Below, piece after piece: positions 12,308 through 24,151 of a stretch of 64,000 nucleotides of DNA. A program made the translations under genes and the position numbers. Origin of the DNA: Ilex aquifolium (taxonomy: Eukaryota; Streptophyta; Magnoliopsida; Aquifoliales; Aquifoliaceae). The notes under the pieces are model-generated. The model saw only the letters and a program-made list of their open reading frames with translations, was not told where the DNA came from and ran no database searches. The DNA lies in assembly GCA_951799425.1 (NCBI GenBank), contig OX637404.1, positions 23,122,545-23,186,544 of the forward strand, given 5' to 3'. How positions within the stretch are numbered: the first letter of the stretch is position 1; the number at the start of each line of letters is the position of its first letter.

Positions 12308-12666
12308 ACCACTCTCCTAAATTCTCACGTTTTTAACCAACTACTAATTCTTTGTCCTTTTTTAATTTATCCAAATTTTATAAAATTTTCAAACGAGTTC
12401 GAAACTTATATCGAGAATAAATGAAACAATAATCTATATAATAAAACACAATACAATTCAAATCTCAAAAAATAAACAAAATCTTTTTTGTTTTTTTGCG
12501 GTTGAGATCTCTTTAAATTTTAATTTAAAGTTAATCCGACGTCTAATATTAACACCTCAAATTTAATAGGAAAAATAGGCTCCTAAAGGTGTGTTTGAGG
12601 TGACTTTTTAAAAGTATTTCTAAGACTTTTAATTTCTTATAAATACTTTAAAAAAAAAAGTAGTAT

Positions 12667-12984
12667 TTGGAACCACCCCACCACCACTACCAACACCACC
12701 CTCACCGCCCCACCGCCATCACCACTACCACCACCAAACTACCCCACCACCACTACTACCACCACCGTCGCCACCCCACTACCACAACAACCATCACTGT
12801 TGCTGCCACCACCAATGTCGTCACCCCACCACCACCACCCCACCCATCGCCTCACCACCACCATCACCTATACCACCACCCCACTGCCCCCCACCACCAT
12901 CGCCTTCGTCGCCGCCCTACCACCACCTCTGCCACAACAACAACTACCATCACCACCACTGCCCCCTATCATCACCACCGCCGT
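12667..12984. repeat. CCACCA-rich simple sequence, left part
   Basis: Degenerate repeats of CCA/CCACCAC. Reading frames through it are His/Thr/Pro runs and are not considered genes. It continues at 13712 after the LTR insertion. Confidence 0.85.
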
Positions 12985-13711
12985 TGTTGGGAATTAACTT
13001 TGTAGCAATTTGGTCAGTACAACGACAAGAAAATAAATAAGCAGAATAAAGAAAATCAAAACACAACTCACAACACCAAGATTTACGTGGTTCGGCAAAA
13101 TTATTTTGCCTACGTCCACGAGATGTGATCCGATCTCCTTTCTTTACTATTGAGAGAAAATGGATACAATGATACAAGTCTCACCACCCAGGTTTAAATC
13201 CCAAATACAAGCACTTAATCCCTTGTACAACCCACTCAACCTTACCCTCTCAAACCCCAAGTAAATAAAATCTCTCGTACTCTCAACAAGAGAATGGAAA
13301 TTGAACAAATACAATTTTCGGGATGATCTCAAAACCAAGAGACCCATGCCTATTTATAGGCATTTCAAGGTGGTGGCAGATGAACTTCTTTGCATTTAAG
13401 CAATGCATTTGATTGTTCCACTTGTATCCTCCAATAAGATTTTAGCAATGACATCATCTAACTAATTACAAAGGAACTTTAATCTCATTCAAGCAATGAA
13501 ATTGTTCCACTTGTATCTTCTAATCAAATTTTAGCAATGACGTCATCTAACCAATTATAAAGGAACCCTCATCTCATTCAAGCAATGAAATTGTTCCACT
13601 TGTATCATCCCATAAACTTTTAGCAATGATGTCACCTAACTAATCAAAATAGGTTTTTTTAGCAATGATGTCACCAAACCAATCAAAACAAAATTTAAGC
13701 CACTGCCAACA
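12985..13711 (-). mobile_element. Solo LTR, Copia type, inserted in CCA-rich DNA
   Basis: Ends TGTTGGGAATT and TGCCAACA give the inverted TGTTGG...CCAACA tips of an LTR. On the minus strand TGCCTATAAATAGGCA (about 13351-13366) supplies a TATA box and the phrase CCACGTAAATCTTGG, common in Copia LTRs, lies downstream. Flanking GCCGT and GCCAC are only a partial match for a 5-bp duplication. No internal region or second LTR is present, so it is a fossil left by recombination between two LTRs. Confidence 0.65.
13401..13655 (-). repeat. Three tandem repeats of about 90 bp in the solo LTR, each with a TGAC/GTCA-type site
   Basis: Units start CAATG at 13401, 13494 and 13583 and share TTGTTCCACTTGTATC and TTTTAGCAATGA(C/T)(A/G)TCA. 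The middle unit contains the palindrome TGACGTCA; the others carry one-base variants (TGACATCA, TGATGTCA). The array lies upstream of the minus-strand TATA box, where U3 enhancers lie in LTRs. Enhancer function is an inference. Confidence 0.7.
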
Positions 13712-13930
13712 GCCACCACCACCACTACCGCCACCCCATCACCACCACCACCATCACCTCAACCCCACCACCACATTACCACCACCGCATTTGTCCTACT
13801 ATCATCCCTACCACCATTACCCCTACCGCCCCACCACCCCGTCCCCCACGACCATCACCACCACCACCACCACCACCACCCCACCATTGCCACTACTGCC
13901 CACCACCACTACCATCGCTCACTCCTATTA
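13712..13930. repeat. CCACCA-rich simple sequence, right part
   Basis: Continuation of 12667-12984 beyond the inserted LTR. Confidence 0.85.
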
Positions 13931-14067
13931 CAATCGGTGTTTAAATTCATTTTTCTCTCCTCTATGTTTGTGATTTGATTTTAAGTGTGAATACAAATAT
14001 ATTTATTATTGACCATTTTTTGTTACTCTGTACCATCAGGTATAGGTAATAACTAGTATATCATTTC

Positions 14068-15050
14068 CTTTTTTTTGTAGAACAAGAGAAATTTTATTCC
14101 AAAAAAAAAATTTACACGAAGCAAAGCAAACAAAGCTTTTAACAATAGAAAGCTAAGCCACAGTTGGCTTTACACATTCAATATTAAAAAATCAATAAAA
14201 TCTTCAATTTGAGTCAAAAACTGCACAGCACATCTCCAATACTCTACCTTAATTTCCACTCCAGAACTCCAATGCAAGACAGCAACAATGCAGCTCATCA
14301 ACAAAAAGCATCAAAGTTGCTACAACAATTTAATACCTCAGCACAATACCACAGGCAGCAAACAGCAAACAGCAAGTAGCACCAGCTTCCAGATCAGACC
14401 CAGGCCAACAAGCAAGAGCTAGAAGGCATTAAAACAAAAACAAGGAATTAACAATCCTCATTTCTTTTCTCGGTACCTTGCAGCATCATCCATAGTCATC
14501 AAACACAAACTTCCTACGTTTCCTTAGCACAGGCAAACAACACCTATTTTGTGCTACAACCATTTTCACCTCCACAGGAATATTCAACTCATCAGAGAAA
14601 TCAGTAGTTCTTCTTGTCAACACAGCATGATTAGCCAGTCTATCAGCAACATTGTTTGCTTCTCTGAAAATGTGAGATATTTGACATTCACCAATACTTA
14701 ATAGCTCTTTTATTTGGTCCAGAAAACCCAAAAGAGGCCAAGCACATTCACAGACCCCCAAAATAGAGTTGACCAACACTAATGAATCACTTTCCACCAA
14801 AATGTTACAAGACAACAACCCATGTCTTCATATCAGTTGCAATCCATCCAGTAATGCCCTAAATTCAGCAACCATGTTAGAGCATTCCTCATAAAAAAAA
14901 AAAAAAAAGAAGCTGCCAAAATCAACCTCCCCCATTCATTTCTTAATACCACACCACCCCCTGCCAGACCTGGATTGCATTTAGAAGCCCCATCAGAATT
15001 CATTTTCAACATACCAGCAGGAGGCATCAACCATTCAACCCAAACAGTTC
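14068..15050 (-). mobile_element. L1-type LINE, 5'-truncated 3' end with RNase H domain
   Basis: The minus strand encodes pieces of the RNase H domain that ends many plant LINE ORF2 proteins: PPAGMLKMNSDGASKCNPG, then GGGVVLRNEWGRLI (15030-14920), and after an A-run and a frame change LVESDSLVLVNSILG and ISHIFREANNVADRLANHA (14818-14486). The DGA, ESDS and REANNVADRLA stretches are the expected active-site regions. A 3' untranslated part follows and ends in an A tail (poly-T at 14069-14076 on the plus strand). At least one stop plus a poly-A-related frame change break it. The left edge abuts the Helitron end at 14056. Confidence 0.75.
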
Positions 15051-15337
15051 TCGCCTTGATACAACTTTTTCTTGTAATCTTTTGACCACGGTACTGAAGC
15101 CTAGTGGTATCAAAGTCAAATGGTTGCTTGTTACCACTAAATATTTAATCCAGCTTGTGATGATTGAGGACTGGACGGACCACCTTAATTGAGAATACAA
15201 CAAAAAAAAGTATAAAAATCTTATGTCACACAAAGTGCTTTGGTGGGGAGGCACATGGAAAAAGAAAGATAGATGCCTTACCAATAGACAGACTTGAATG
15301 GTAATGAAAAAATTAATAATGTAGATGCTCCATTATG

Positions 15338-15344
15338 TATATAG
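15338..15344 (+). promoter_or_regulatory. TATA box of the intact NPF gene
   Basis: TATATAG, followed by CTCCACCC, sits about 130 bases before the start codon. The same block is conserved in the orphan promoter copy at 9436-9444. Confidence 0.6.
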
Positions 15345-15473
15345 CTCCACCCTTACCTTCTCCTTTTGCACATTCTTTCTGGTACTCAAAACCCTGGATA
15401 AAAAGGAGTGAGGAGGGAGAGAAACTGAGAAAGGAGAGACACACCGACTTACTAAGTTTTCTTGAGAGAAACG

Positions 15474-18400
15474 ATGGAGAAGACCAAGAATATTGTTACG
15501 AGTGTCGATGAACCTAAGTACAGAGGAATTAAAGCCATGCCCTTTGTCATAGGTAAATACAAAGTCGTGAATGCTTGTTACTCTCTAAACCCGCAATGAT
15601 GAGAATATTTTTTTTATCGGTCATGTCCTTATGCTGCTTCTTCTTAATTAGGCTCACCATTTTTTGTTTTTTCTTAAAATTTCTGATGAACCATTACATG
15701 AACTTGCAGGCAATGAGACCTTTGAGAAGCTGGGCACAATAGGAACCGCATCAAACCTCTTGGTGTATCTCACCACTGTCTTTAACATGAAGACCATCAC
15801 AGCAACTAATCTCATGAACATCTTCAATGGTACTTGTAACTTTGGTACCTTGGTCGGAGCTTTCCTATCGGATACTTATTTTGGGCGTTACAAAACTCTG
15901 GGTTTTGCTTCAGTATCTTCTTTCCTGGTACCAATACTCTCTTTTATCTGTCATTACCAAGTTGTAGCAAAGCAGCTATAGACATCATGTCCCATCAAGA
16001 ACATGAACAAGACAAAGAGTGACAACATGGTCAAAACAAAAGCCAAAACCAACTAGGTTGTTCGGATGACAGAATTTCAGTAGTTAATATCTCGATTTAT
16101 TAAATTGGAGTCTAGAAATATACAACCTAGTTGACCCAATGTGAGTGATACGGTTTGCATGTAATTATGCACATTCTAAATTTACATAGAAATCACGAGT
16201 CTAAAGAACACAGTGTTGAGACGGTTCTCGATTATTTGTACAAAAAAAGGGATTCATCAAAAACGTGGATTCTCTAACCAGCACAGGTGAAATTTCTAGA
16301 TCACAATCTTATAAGTGTCGTCTGCCATCCAAAGCAGGGGATGAAGGTCAAGGATTCAATATTTCAAAGAAACATACAAAAGAAATCAAAGGGAATAACA
16401 TTTAACTACCTAGTTCATTGCACATAAAGAATCTGAGGTTGTTTTTTATTCTTTTATTTATTCTTTTTTATTTTGGGGTGGGTGTGGGAGTGGGGTGAGA
16501 GTGGAAAGAAAGAACCTCTTGCTGGAATCCAGTTCTCGAATGACAGAATAGCATTACTTAGTGACTAGAAGCGGAGGGCCCGTTACATTGTTTTTGTTTG
16601 ACCGGCCTATCTGGGTGGTGGTGGTGGTGGTGGTGGGGGGAGGGGTACAGAATTCTTTCATCGTTGTGTATTAATATGATATAGCCTCATCCAATCTCTG
16701 AACTACAGGGCATGCTTGTTCTCACTCTAACAGCAGCTATTCCAACCCTGCACCCTCCTCACTGTACAACAGAACACAATAACAAATGTACAGATCCAAC
16801 ACCATGGCAAATGACCTTTTTGTTCACTGCTTTTGGACTACTAGTAGTTGGATCTGGTGGCATACGACCATGTAACTTGGCCTTTGGAGCTGATCAATTC
16901 AATCCCAATACCGACACTGGCAGAAGAGGAATCGACAGCTTCTTCAACTGGTACTATTTCACCTATACTTTCGCCGTGATGGCATCGCTGACTGTCATCG
17001 TTTACGTGCAATCGAACGTGAACTGGTCCCTCGGGTTGGCGATTCCGGCGATTTTGATGTTCTGTTCTTGTGCACTGTTCTTTTTGGGTACGAGAATATA
17101 TGTCAAAGTGATACCAAGAGGTAGTCCACTGGCAAGTGTGGCACAAGTCATAGTGGCTGCTATCAAGAAGAGGAAATTACAGCTACCAGATCAACCATGG
17201 CTTTTCCTTTATGACAATGGTATTAAAGACTCTCTAAACTCCAAGCTTCCCTACACAGATCAATTCAGGTAATCACTCTTGGACCAACATCAATATTTGC
17301 ACGGTACAAAAAATTATGTCTATATCCGCGTGACGTGATCTAATCTCCTCAAATCACTCCAAGAATTTCCCAATAATGAGTCTATCACCATGAAATTGAA
17401 AAAAAATATTCACCACGTGGTTTTGGGTATTCATTTACCACTAGCTATAGTTGACTAAAGAGCCTTTCAAGTGACAGGTCATTGAGAAGCATCTACACCC
17501 ATTTACAAAATAGGCATGTAGACACCAGATATGAACCTCCACTTTGAGTGATTGAGCTTTGCCAGCCTCTTCTGCACTTTTGAGTCAGCTTGAATTGCTT
17601 AGTGGCCAAAGAAAATCAATGTCATTATCCCTTTTGTTCCTTTCTTTTTTCCGAGTAATACTATTCAGACCTAAAAATTTGATCTCATTTGTTGACCTGA
17701 TGATGTAGTTTCATTGAAAACATTAGATGAAGAGCAAGTTCCAATGTTTGATTAGGTCTACAATCGATCCAAAAGTCATAATGAATTAGGTCAACAAATG
17801 AGGTCAGATTTTTAACAAGGCAAAGAGAAAACAAAGACGAACAAGAGGAATAACTAAGCATATCTTGAATAAGATTTGAATTCAATAAGGAAAGAGATAT
17901 GCTACCAAAGTTTAAGACTTTTATGCTCTAAGATACAAATTTTGGGGGTTTGGTAACAATAATAAAAAAAAGGTTAAGATCAATCCTAAAATGTTAACAT
18001 CGATCCTAAAAAAGGACAATTTTTCGGAGTCGTGTTACAATTTTTGGGTTCAAGTTATAAAATTGTCAGGTGCTTAGTATCGATCATAAAAACTTGTACA
18101 AAAACTAAGAAATCAATAACAAAAATTTGCTTCCTTGGCATGGACAATCAAACAAGTAAAATAAATTAAGTCCTCAATTTCAATTAAGTAATCACTAACC
18201 AAGGCACTGATGATTCCAGATTTGTGAGCAAAGCAGCAATCATAACCCCTGAAGACCAAATTAATCCAGATGGATCAGCAGCTAATCCATGGAGACTCAG
18301 CAGCATCCAGCAAGTTGAAGAAGTGAAATGCTTATTGAGAGTCATTCCCATATGGGCAGCAGGAATCATCTACTATGTCTCCATGGTCCAACAACAGAAT

Positions 18401-19111
18401 TACACTGTCTTTCAAGCCCTCCAATCCGATCGACGCCTCGGGAACACCAATTTCAAGATCCCAGCAGCCTCTTACAGTGTCTTCACCATGTTGAGCCTCA
18501 CTATCTGGATTCCAATCTATGACAGGATCATAGTTCCTTGGCTAAGAAAACACACAGGCAAAGAAGGTGGTATCACACTCCTGCAAAAGATGGGCATTGG
18601 CATGTTTCTCTCCATATGCATTATGGTTGTATCAGCCCTGGTCGAAAACAAACGCAGGACCATGGCCCTTGGTGAGCCAGAAATCGCGAGAAAGGGTGTG
18701 ATTTCTTCCATGTCAGGATCATGGTTGATACCACAGTTGGCGCTATCGGGACTTTCTGAAGCATTCACTCTCATTGGAGAGAATGAATTTTTCTACAAGC
18801 AATGCCCAGAGAACATGAGAAGCATTGCTTCCTCTTTCTTGTTTGTAGGCCTGGCGGGTTCGAGTTATTTGAGTAGTTTCTTAGCTTCAATTGTTCACAG
18901 GACAACAAGCAAAGCTGCAACAGAGAACTGGTTGGCTGAAGATCTTAACAAGGCAAGATTGGATTACTTTTATTACCTAATTGCTGGTTTGGAGGCCTTG
19001 AATCTAGCCTCTTTCCTAGTGTGTGCAAAGTGGTATAAGTACAAGGGAACAGGCGGCAAAACCATCCAAGTGAACTTGGAAAAAATGCAATCGGAAAAAA
19101 CGCTCGTATAA
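15474..19111 (+). CDS. NRT1/PTR FAMILY (NPF, subfamily 2-like) transporter, intact, 4 exons, 582 aa
   Basis: Proton-coupled transporter of the major facilitator fold with twelve membrane helices; plant NPF2 members carry nitrate, chloride or glucosinolates across membranes. Exons: 15474-15552, 15710-15927, 16709-17268, 18220-19111. All introns are GT-AG and the sum is 1749 bases with no internal stop. The proton-coupling ExxEK motif is E29-T-F-E32-K33 in [12 protein letters not shown]. Family blocks follow: [85 protein letters not shown], then the second six helices and a basic tail. The start ATG has MEKTKN before the first helix and matches the position in the right-hand paralog. Intron 3 (951 bases) holds a MITE. 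Substrate cannot be told from sequence; the NPF2.13-like assignment is from recalled family resemblance. Confidence 0.93.
17655..17815. mobile_element. MITE in NPF intron 3
   Basis: The left arm CTAAAAATTTGATCTCATTT plus GTTGACCT pairs with the right arm AGGTCAACAAATGAGGTCAG plus ATTTTTAAC. Related to the element at 10703-10876. The outer right tip is eroded, so the end is approximate. Confidence 0.55.
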
Positions 19112-19440
19112 ATTTTTATTTTTTTTCCTGATTGTTAAGCAATGGTAATGGGATTGAAATCTCCCTTTGCCATTAGGCTAGGGCACTGATATGTATAAGT
19201 TATATATCTTTTTCTTTTTTTGAGAAGCAGTTATCATATTTAAGAAGCTAATAAATCATCTGAATTATGTCAACTCATTGCAGGCAAAAGATAACCATTT
19301 TAGCAGTGAGATATATAACTTGTGCATATCTCTTTTTGTATTGTAATACCTCTTGTCACTAATGGCTAGATATTGCCATTATATTGAATATTTACAAGAT
19401 TTTATTAATTATATGGGTGATGACTTTCAATATATAAATA
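19112..19440. other. 3' flank of the NPF gene
   Basis: AT-rich downstream sequence likely to hold the 3' UTR and poly(A) site. No other gene seen. Confidence 0.5.
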
Positions 19441-20231
19441 TATCTATACTACTTAAAAAAGTGGGGATACTTGAAAAACATTTATATTCCACTTTTACCC
19501 ATAACTATTGATATAAAGTCAATTCTATACTACTTAAAAAAGTGGGGATACTTGAAAAATATTTATATTCCACTTTTACCCATAACTATTGATATAAAGT
19601 CAATCATATTCTCAATATCTTTTGGTCTTTCTTTAGTATGAAACTAATTATATTTAATTTTGTTATTCTATACTATTTTAAAATACAAGCATATATGAAA
19701 AATATTTTTTTTTCACTTTTGCCTTCTAAAACTACAACTATGTCATCCTTATCCTTCAAAGTTAATGCCACACTAATTATATTTTTCTCTTCTATCCTCA
19801 AACAATTATATAATTACAATTATATCATATTTTCTAATTTAACTCTTAGACCATTCATATTCTAAGAATAAATAAATATCTATACTATTATAAAATGTCA
19901 ACAAAAGTGAATTTTTTTTTTTTTGTTTGACTATAACATCCTTAATGAAATAGCTAATGCTGAGGCTACCCTTCGCCATTTTATTTTCAAATTAATGTTG
20001 TGTATAGAACCAAACAAAAACTGCCCAAATACATAACTTTCGGAATTTAAGGACCATCTCTTTAAGTATTATTTTTTATTTTTCCCCATATAATCAATGA
20101 TAGAGATATAGATGCAATTTCTTGTGGTATTTTCAAGTCTTTCCATTTATTGGTTGAATACGTAAAGACAATACTATTCGCGTTATATGAGTTGTTTCAC
20201 TTGTTTTGGCCGCTTCATAATGCTTGAATTA
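19441..20231 (+). repeat. Cluster of Helitron 5'-like starts
   Basis: The start TCTATACTACTTAAAAAAGT occurs at 19441 and again at 19526, where the following 80 bases are repeated too (an 85-bp tandem pair). Related starts TCTATACTATTTTAAAA and TCTATACTATTATAAAA follow near 19661 and 19877, and TCTATACTACTTCTAAAAGG near 20232. No 3' hairpin with CTAG was seen within this cluster, so these are truncated or nested 5' parts. Confidence 0.5.
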
Positions 20232-20627
20232 TCTATCTATACTACTTCTAAAAGGCAACTAAGATGAAAAAATTTTATTTTATTTTTTTCACTCTCTAAA
20301 ATTTCAATAAAGTCATTTTAATCCTCCTACTAAAGGTGACACTCCAAATTTTGGTATTTAATGTAACAATGAATACTGCAATTGATGACACTACAAATTC
20401 TAGGATTGGATTCAGCCATTATTCCATAGATAGAACCTGAAACAGCAATGGCTCTTGCTCTCCCCATCTATTTGCATTCAAATAAGATCAAGATTTAAGG
20501 TGGGCCTATTGCATTCAAATAACATTGTTCGGTACCTCATGAAATAATGTTAAATACTGATTCACAATACCCAAAGCGTTAGACTGCTTGTGCAAATTCT
20601 AGGAATAAATATACTTGATTTTGAATG

Positions 20628-21090
20628 ACGGTTGATATAGAAGAAGGTAGCCTGAAGTACATCATGAACGAGGGCTTCATATCGGTCGAAAACCAATCAG
20701 GTCTACTACCAATAGTATCCACATTAAATTACTTTTTTAATCTCTTCTACTTTGAAATATTGCTACATTTTTTCAGTGATCAAAGGAGGGAAGTTTCTCG
20801 TAAGAACAACGTATTTCTATAGAAATTCCGACAGAGGAAAGGAACCGTCGGTGTTCAATCAGATTGTCGACGGCACAAAATGGAGCACTGTTAATACAAT
20901 TACGGATTACGCCGATGGTTTGAGCTCTTACCATGAGATCATTGTTACGGCTCATGCGAAGAGGTTTAGTGTGTGCCTCGCGACAAATGAGCACATGGTC
21001 TCGAGTCCATTTATTTAGGCTCTTGAATTGCTATTTCTAGACGGTTCACTCTAGCATGCTACTAATTTTGGGAGATATGCCTACTATTGT
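20628..21090 (+). pseudogene. Malectin-like domain LRR receptor kinase fragment
   Basis: Recognisable as part of the extracellular malectin-like domain of plant LRR receptor kinases of the At1g67720/At2g37050 type (named from memory). Blocks: FISVENQSGLLPIVSTLNYF, then after unrelated bases VIKGGKFLVRTTYFYRNSD, FNQIVDGTKWSTVNTITDYA, GLSSYHEIIVTAHAKRFSVC, LATNEHMVSSPFI. A TAG at 21016-21018 interrupts before ALELLFLDGSL, and a second stop follows there. The CYTFP-type stretch usually before the KGG motif is absent or replaced by AT-rich sequence ending TTTTTTCAG, which could be a decayed intron. No signal peptide, LRR, membrane span or kinase domain is present. Broken fragment, plausibly captured by the surrounding Helitron. 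Confidence 0.75.
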
Positions 21091-21609
21091 TCCCCATCTC
21101 TTTTCTAACGTTTTGTTTGTGCAAATGCTATTTAGATATGATCTCATTTATTCATTTAATCAATCGTTCTCATCGAATTGATCATAAACTCAATATTTAA
21201 TTAGAACACGCTATCAATTTGATGGCACAAATTATTATTTTTGCTTCGTTCGTGGTGGTTACTTTTGGTTTTCATATCCAAGCTATGATTAAAATGGGTT
21301 GAGGTTAGAATCCAAATTGGGTTTTGTCTTTCATGCATGGGATTATATTCATAAACTAAAAATTGTATGAAAATTTGGAGAGTAGAAATTCTATATTTTA
21401 CCATTATTATATGCATTAAACTACTTGAAGACAGACTAAAAAGTAAAAAATCTTGATTGGAATAGAGCCTCACATAGTCAGATTAGAGAAAACAAAAACT
21501 TAATGTTTTTTCTCGTCTAATTTGGGTTAGGGGGAGGGAGGAGAAAAAGATTATGAGAGATGTTTGCCTATTAAGATAATATTGTTATAGTGAGGAAATA
21601 GATTGAAAA

Positions 21610-23315
21610 TGACTTGATCCGAAATGTGTACACCCAAGTGCAGGCGGTCAAGTTGTAGTAATAATCTGGTTTGAGTCCAGAGTCGAATCCTCAGGGAACT
21701 ATGGTTGGTGTTCTTTGAAGTAAATAGTGAGAAAGACTTGTAACTGGAAATATTATGATTTTGAAGTTGTGGGAAGTTTTGGATAGAATGTAAAATTCTT
21801 TCCAATGGGTATTTTTCTAGACAAAATATAAGATGATTAAATGTAACAAACACTCTTTGGTTCGGGAATCAGAATATGTAGTTGATTATCCGGTGCATTA
21901 TGTTTATGCTTTATAACTCAATTAACTCCCGTGTCAACGGCAAATTAATCGGAAGATAGGAATGAAGTGCAATAATGGTGGACATTGAAATTTTATCATG
22001 AAGAGTTAGTTAGGGTACTTGCCTTGAATCAATGGATCTTTCCATGTAGGAGTCATCCATTTATCATAGAAAGATCCGTTGATTATACAAAGTACCTTTA
22101 CTTTGCTAGGTGCATTCAATCACCCAAAAATCAAGTGGAGTATAGAACATTTAAGCATAAAGGTGATACACAAACATAATGTCCGGATTAATCTTTTACA
22201 TATCTATCATCCCTTCCCAAAGAGTGAATGAGGACTACTCACCCTTCATAACTATGGTAAAGCTAGAATGATGAATAGTACTCATCCCCAAAAGGTGTTA
22301 CAAAGTAAAATACTCTAAAGTAAAATATCTAAACAAGGAGTCGTTCTTCGACAAAGAACAAGTGAATCACGTTCCACCCTTCACGGCTTTGGTAAAGCTC
22401 TAGAAAAGTGGAAGAGTTTCACTCCTCTAAGGGGAAGAAGGAAGCTCCAACAATGGAAGTAAAAGAAAACAATACTTAAATTAAAAGAAAGCAATAAATA
22501 CTTGGTGTTTAATTCACAACCAAGAGATAAAAATACATAAAAGAAAACAATAACTACTTGGTGTTTAATTCACAACCAAGAAATAAAAATACATAAAAGA
22601 AAATAATAAAAGCTATAAAGAAATGACAATTAGAAGAGGAGGCTCAGCCTTCCATTATATTTATACAAGCAAGAAAATAATAAAAGCTATAAAGAAATGA
22701 CAATTAGAAGAGGAGGCTCAGCCTTCCATTATATTTATACAAGCAAGTAAATATAAAAGCTATAAAGAAATGACAATTAGAAGAAAGAACTCTTATCATA
22801 AGAACATAAGCATAAAATCTTCAATACATGAATTGAAATGGAAGCTACAAAAGATGAAAGAAAATTTGCTCTCTAAAAACTCTTCTAAAATCTCTCCTAA
22901 CTCTTAGTTCCTCTCTTGGTTTTTCCACCAATTCCACCCTCAGATCTCCCCTTGAAATGCAGAAGGAGCAGCCTATTTATAGGCGTAGGAAGGCTGGGCA
23001 AGTGGGCAAGTGGGCAAGTGGAGAATGAACGGTGGTGTTGCTGAATGCTGATTTTTCAAATGCTTTTATTACACTTTGTCCTGCTTTTATTACACTTTGT
23101 CCTGCTTTTATTACACTTTGTCCTTCATTCTTTGCATTCTCCTGACATTGCTCCCTTGGTCTTGCGTTAATTCGGCATTTGTCCCTCAGATGTACTTCTT
23201 TGATGCCTTTGGACTTTCCTTCACTTTAGAACCTAAAATATCATCATTTAAACTCCATCAAAGTATAATTAGTCCAAAAAGAGTGTAACAATATGCTACT
23301 TTTGAGTGCTAATCA
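21610..23315 (-). repeat. 3' LTR of the Athila-type element
   Basis: Same length as and almost identical to 34260-35965, including the internal tandem units and the TATA region (about 22971-22982). Confidence 0.93.
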
Positions 23316-23330
23316 CACCCCCCAACCTAA
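23316..23330 (-). promoter_or_regulatory. Polypurine tract at the 3' LTR
   Basis: The minus strand reads TTAGGTTGGGGGGTG directly against the start of the 3' LTR. Confidence 0.75.
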
Positions 23331-24116
23331 ACATTGCTGGTCTCTAGCAATAAATAACAGCATAACAAAATCACTTTCGTAGATAACACGATTGTATTTA
23401 GCATATGCAATAAGCCGTTAAACCCCTAGGTGATTCCTAGTGGACGAGTTTTGTCTCGTGAAGGTTTTCAGTGAAGCTACCTACAAACTCCATTGTGAAA
23501 AAAAAAATGTGTATATGCATTAGCACCATGATAGTTGAAACTTTTTTTTTTTTTTTTTTTATAACATAGAACACTTCTCTGTCATTGGTACGTAATATAC
23601 GCAAAAATAAACACTTGTTATATTGGTATTTGAAATTCCCTATGTAGTAAGAATGATCATTCTAGCAACAAGAATTGTTATATAACAAACACTCCACTTT
23701 ACTACCTTCCATGGATAGCTTCGATTTCACAAACCTCTCGTAGAATGCTCTCAGCAAAAATTCACTCCGATTATAGTGACTTGTCTCTCACGGGGCATGT
23801 GATCAGAAGGTGGCCAATCGAAAAATCACATGCACAATTAGGAAGGAAGTGAAGTTTACGGAAACAAACTAATCATGTTTGGCATAATCTCATGAAAGAA
23901 TATTGATGCAATTTAAAGAAATACTATTTACCATACCCCAATTTTGATTAACAACACACACATGTAACAGACTTGAGATCAATTAGGGCTTTTCATAGGT
24001 TGTAGCGTGGCCAGAGGTCAGTGGCTAATGAAATGACGTCAGAGGTTTTCAAAAGCTATCTTTTCATTCTGTAATGTAGCACACTTCTTTCTAGCTTTTC
24101 GACATTTTGCCCAGAA

Positions 24117-24151
<35 letters not shown>

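Larger units (their letters stand above)
12432..14056 (+). mobile_element. Second Helitron, carrying CCA-rich DNA and a solo LTR
   Basis: Begins TCTATATAATAAAACACAA, nearly the same 12-base start as the neighbour at 11880. Ends with an imperfect stem (CTGTACC, loop ATCA, GGTATAG) about 14029-14046, then GTAATAA and CTAG (14053-14056), followed by T. Between these ends lie CCACCA-rich DNA (12667-12984 and 13712-13930) and, splitting it, an LTR (12985-13711). Without the LTR the Helitron is about 0.9 kb. No Rep/helicase gene. Pairing of this start with this end is an inference from order and strand. Confidence 0.6.

Noticed and set aside
12191-12424. 77-codon frame with Tyr-Ile repeats
   Set aside because: Translation of the (TA)n microsatellite and Helitron edge.
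12667-13005. 112-codon His/Thr/Pro frame
   Set aside because: Degenerate CCA repeat, open in several frames, running into an LTR.
15928-16010. Extension of NPF exon 2 into 15928-15981
   Set aside because: The open frame continues past the GT donor, but the splice at 15927 restores family sequence (SFL then [11 protein letters not shown]) and matches the paralog.
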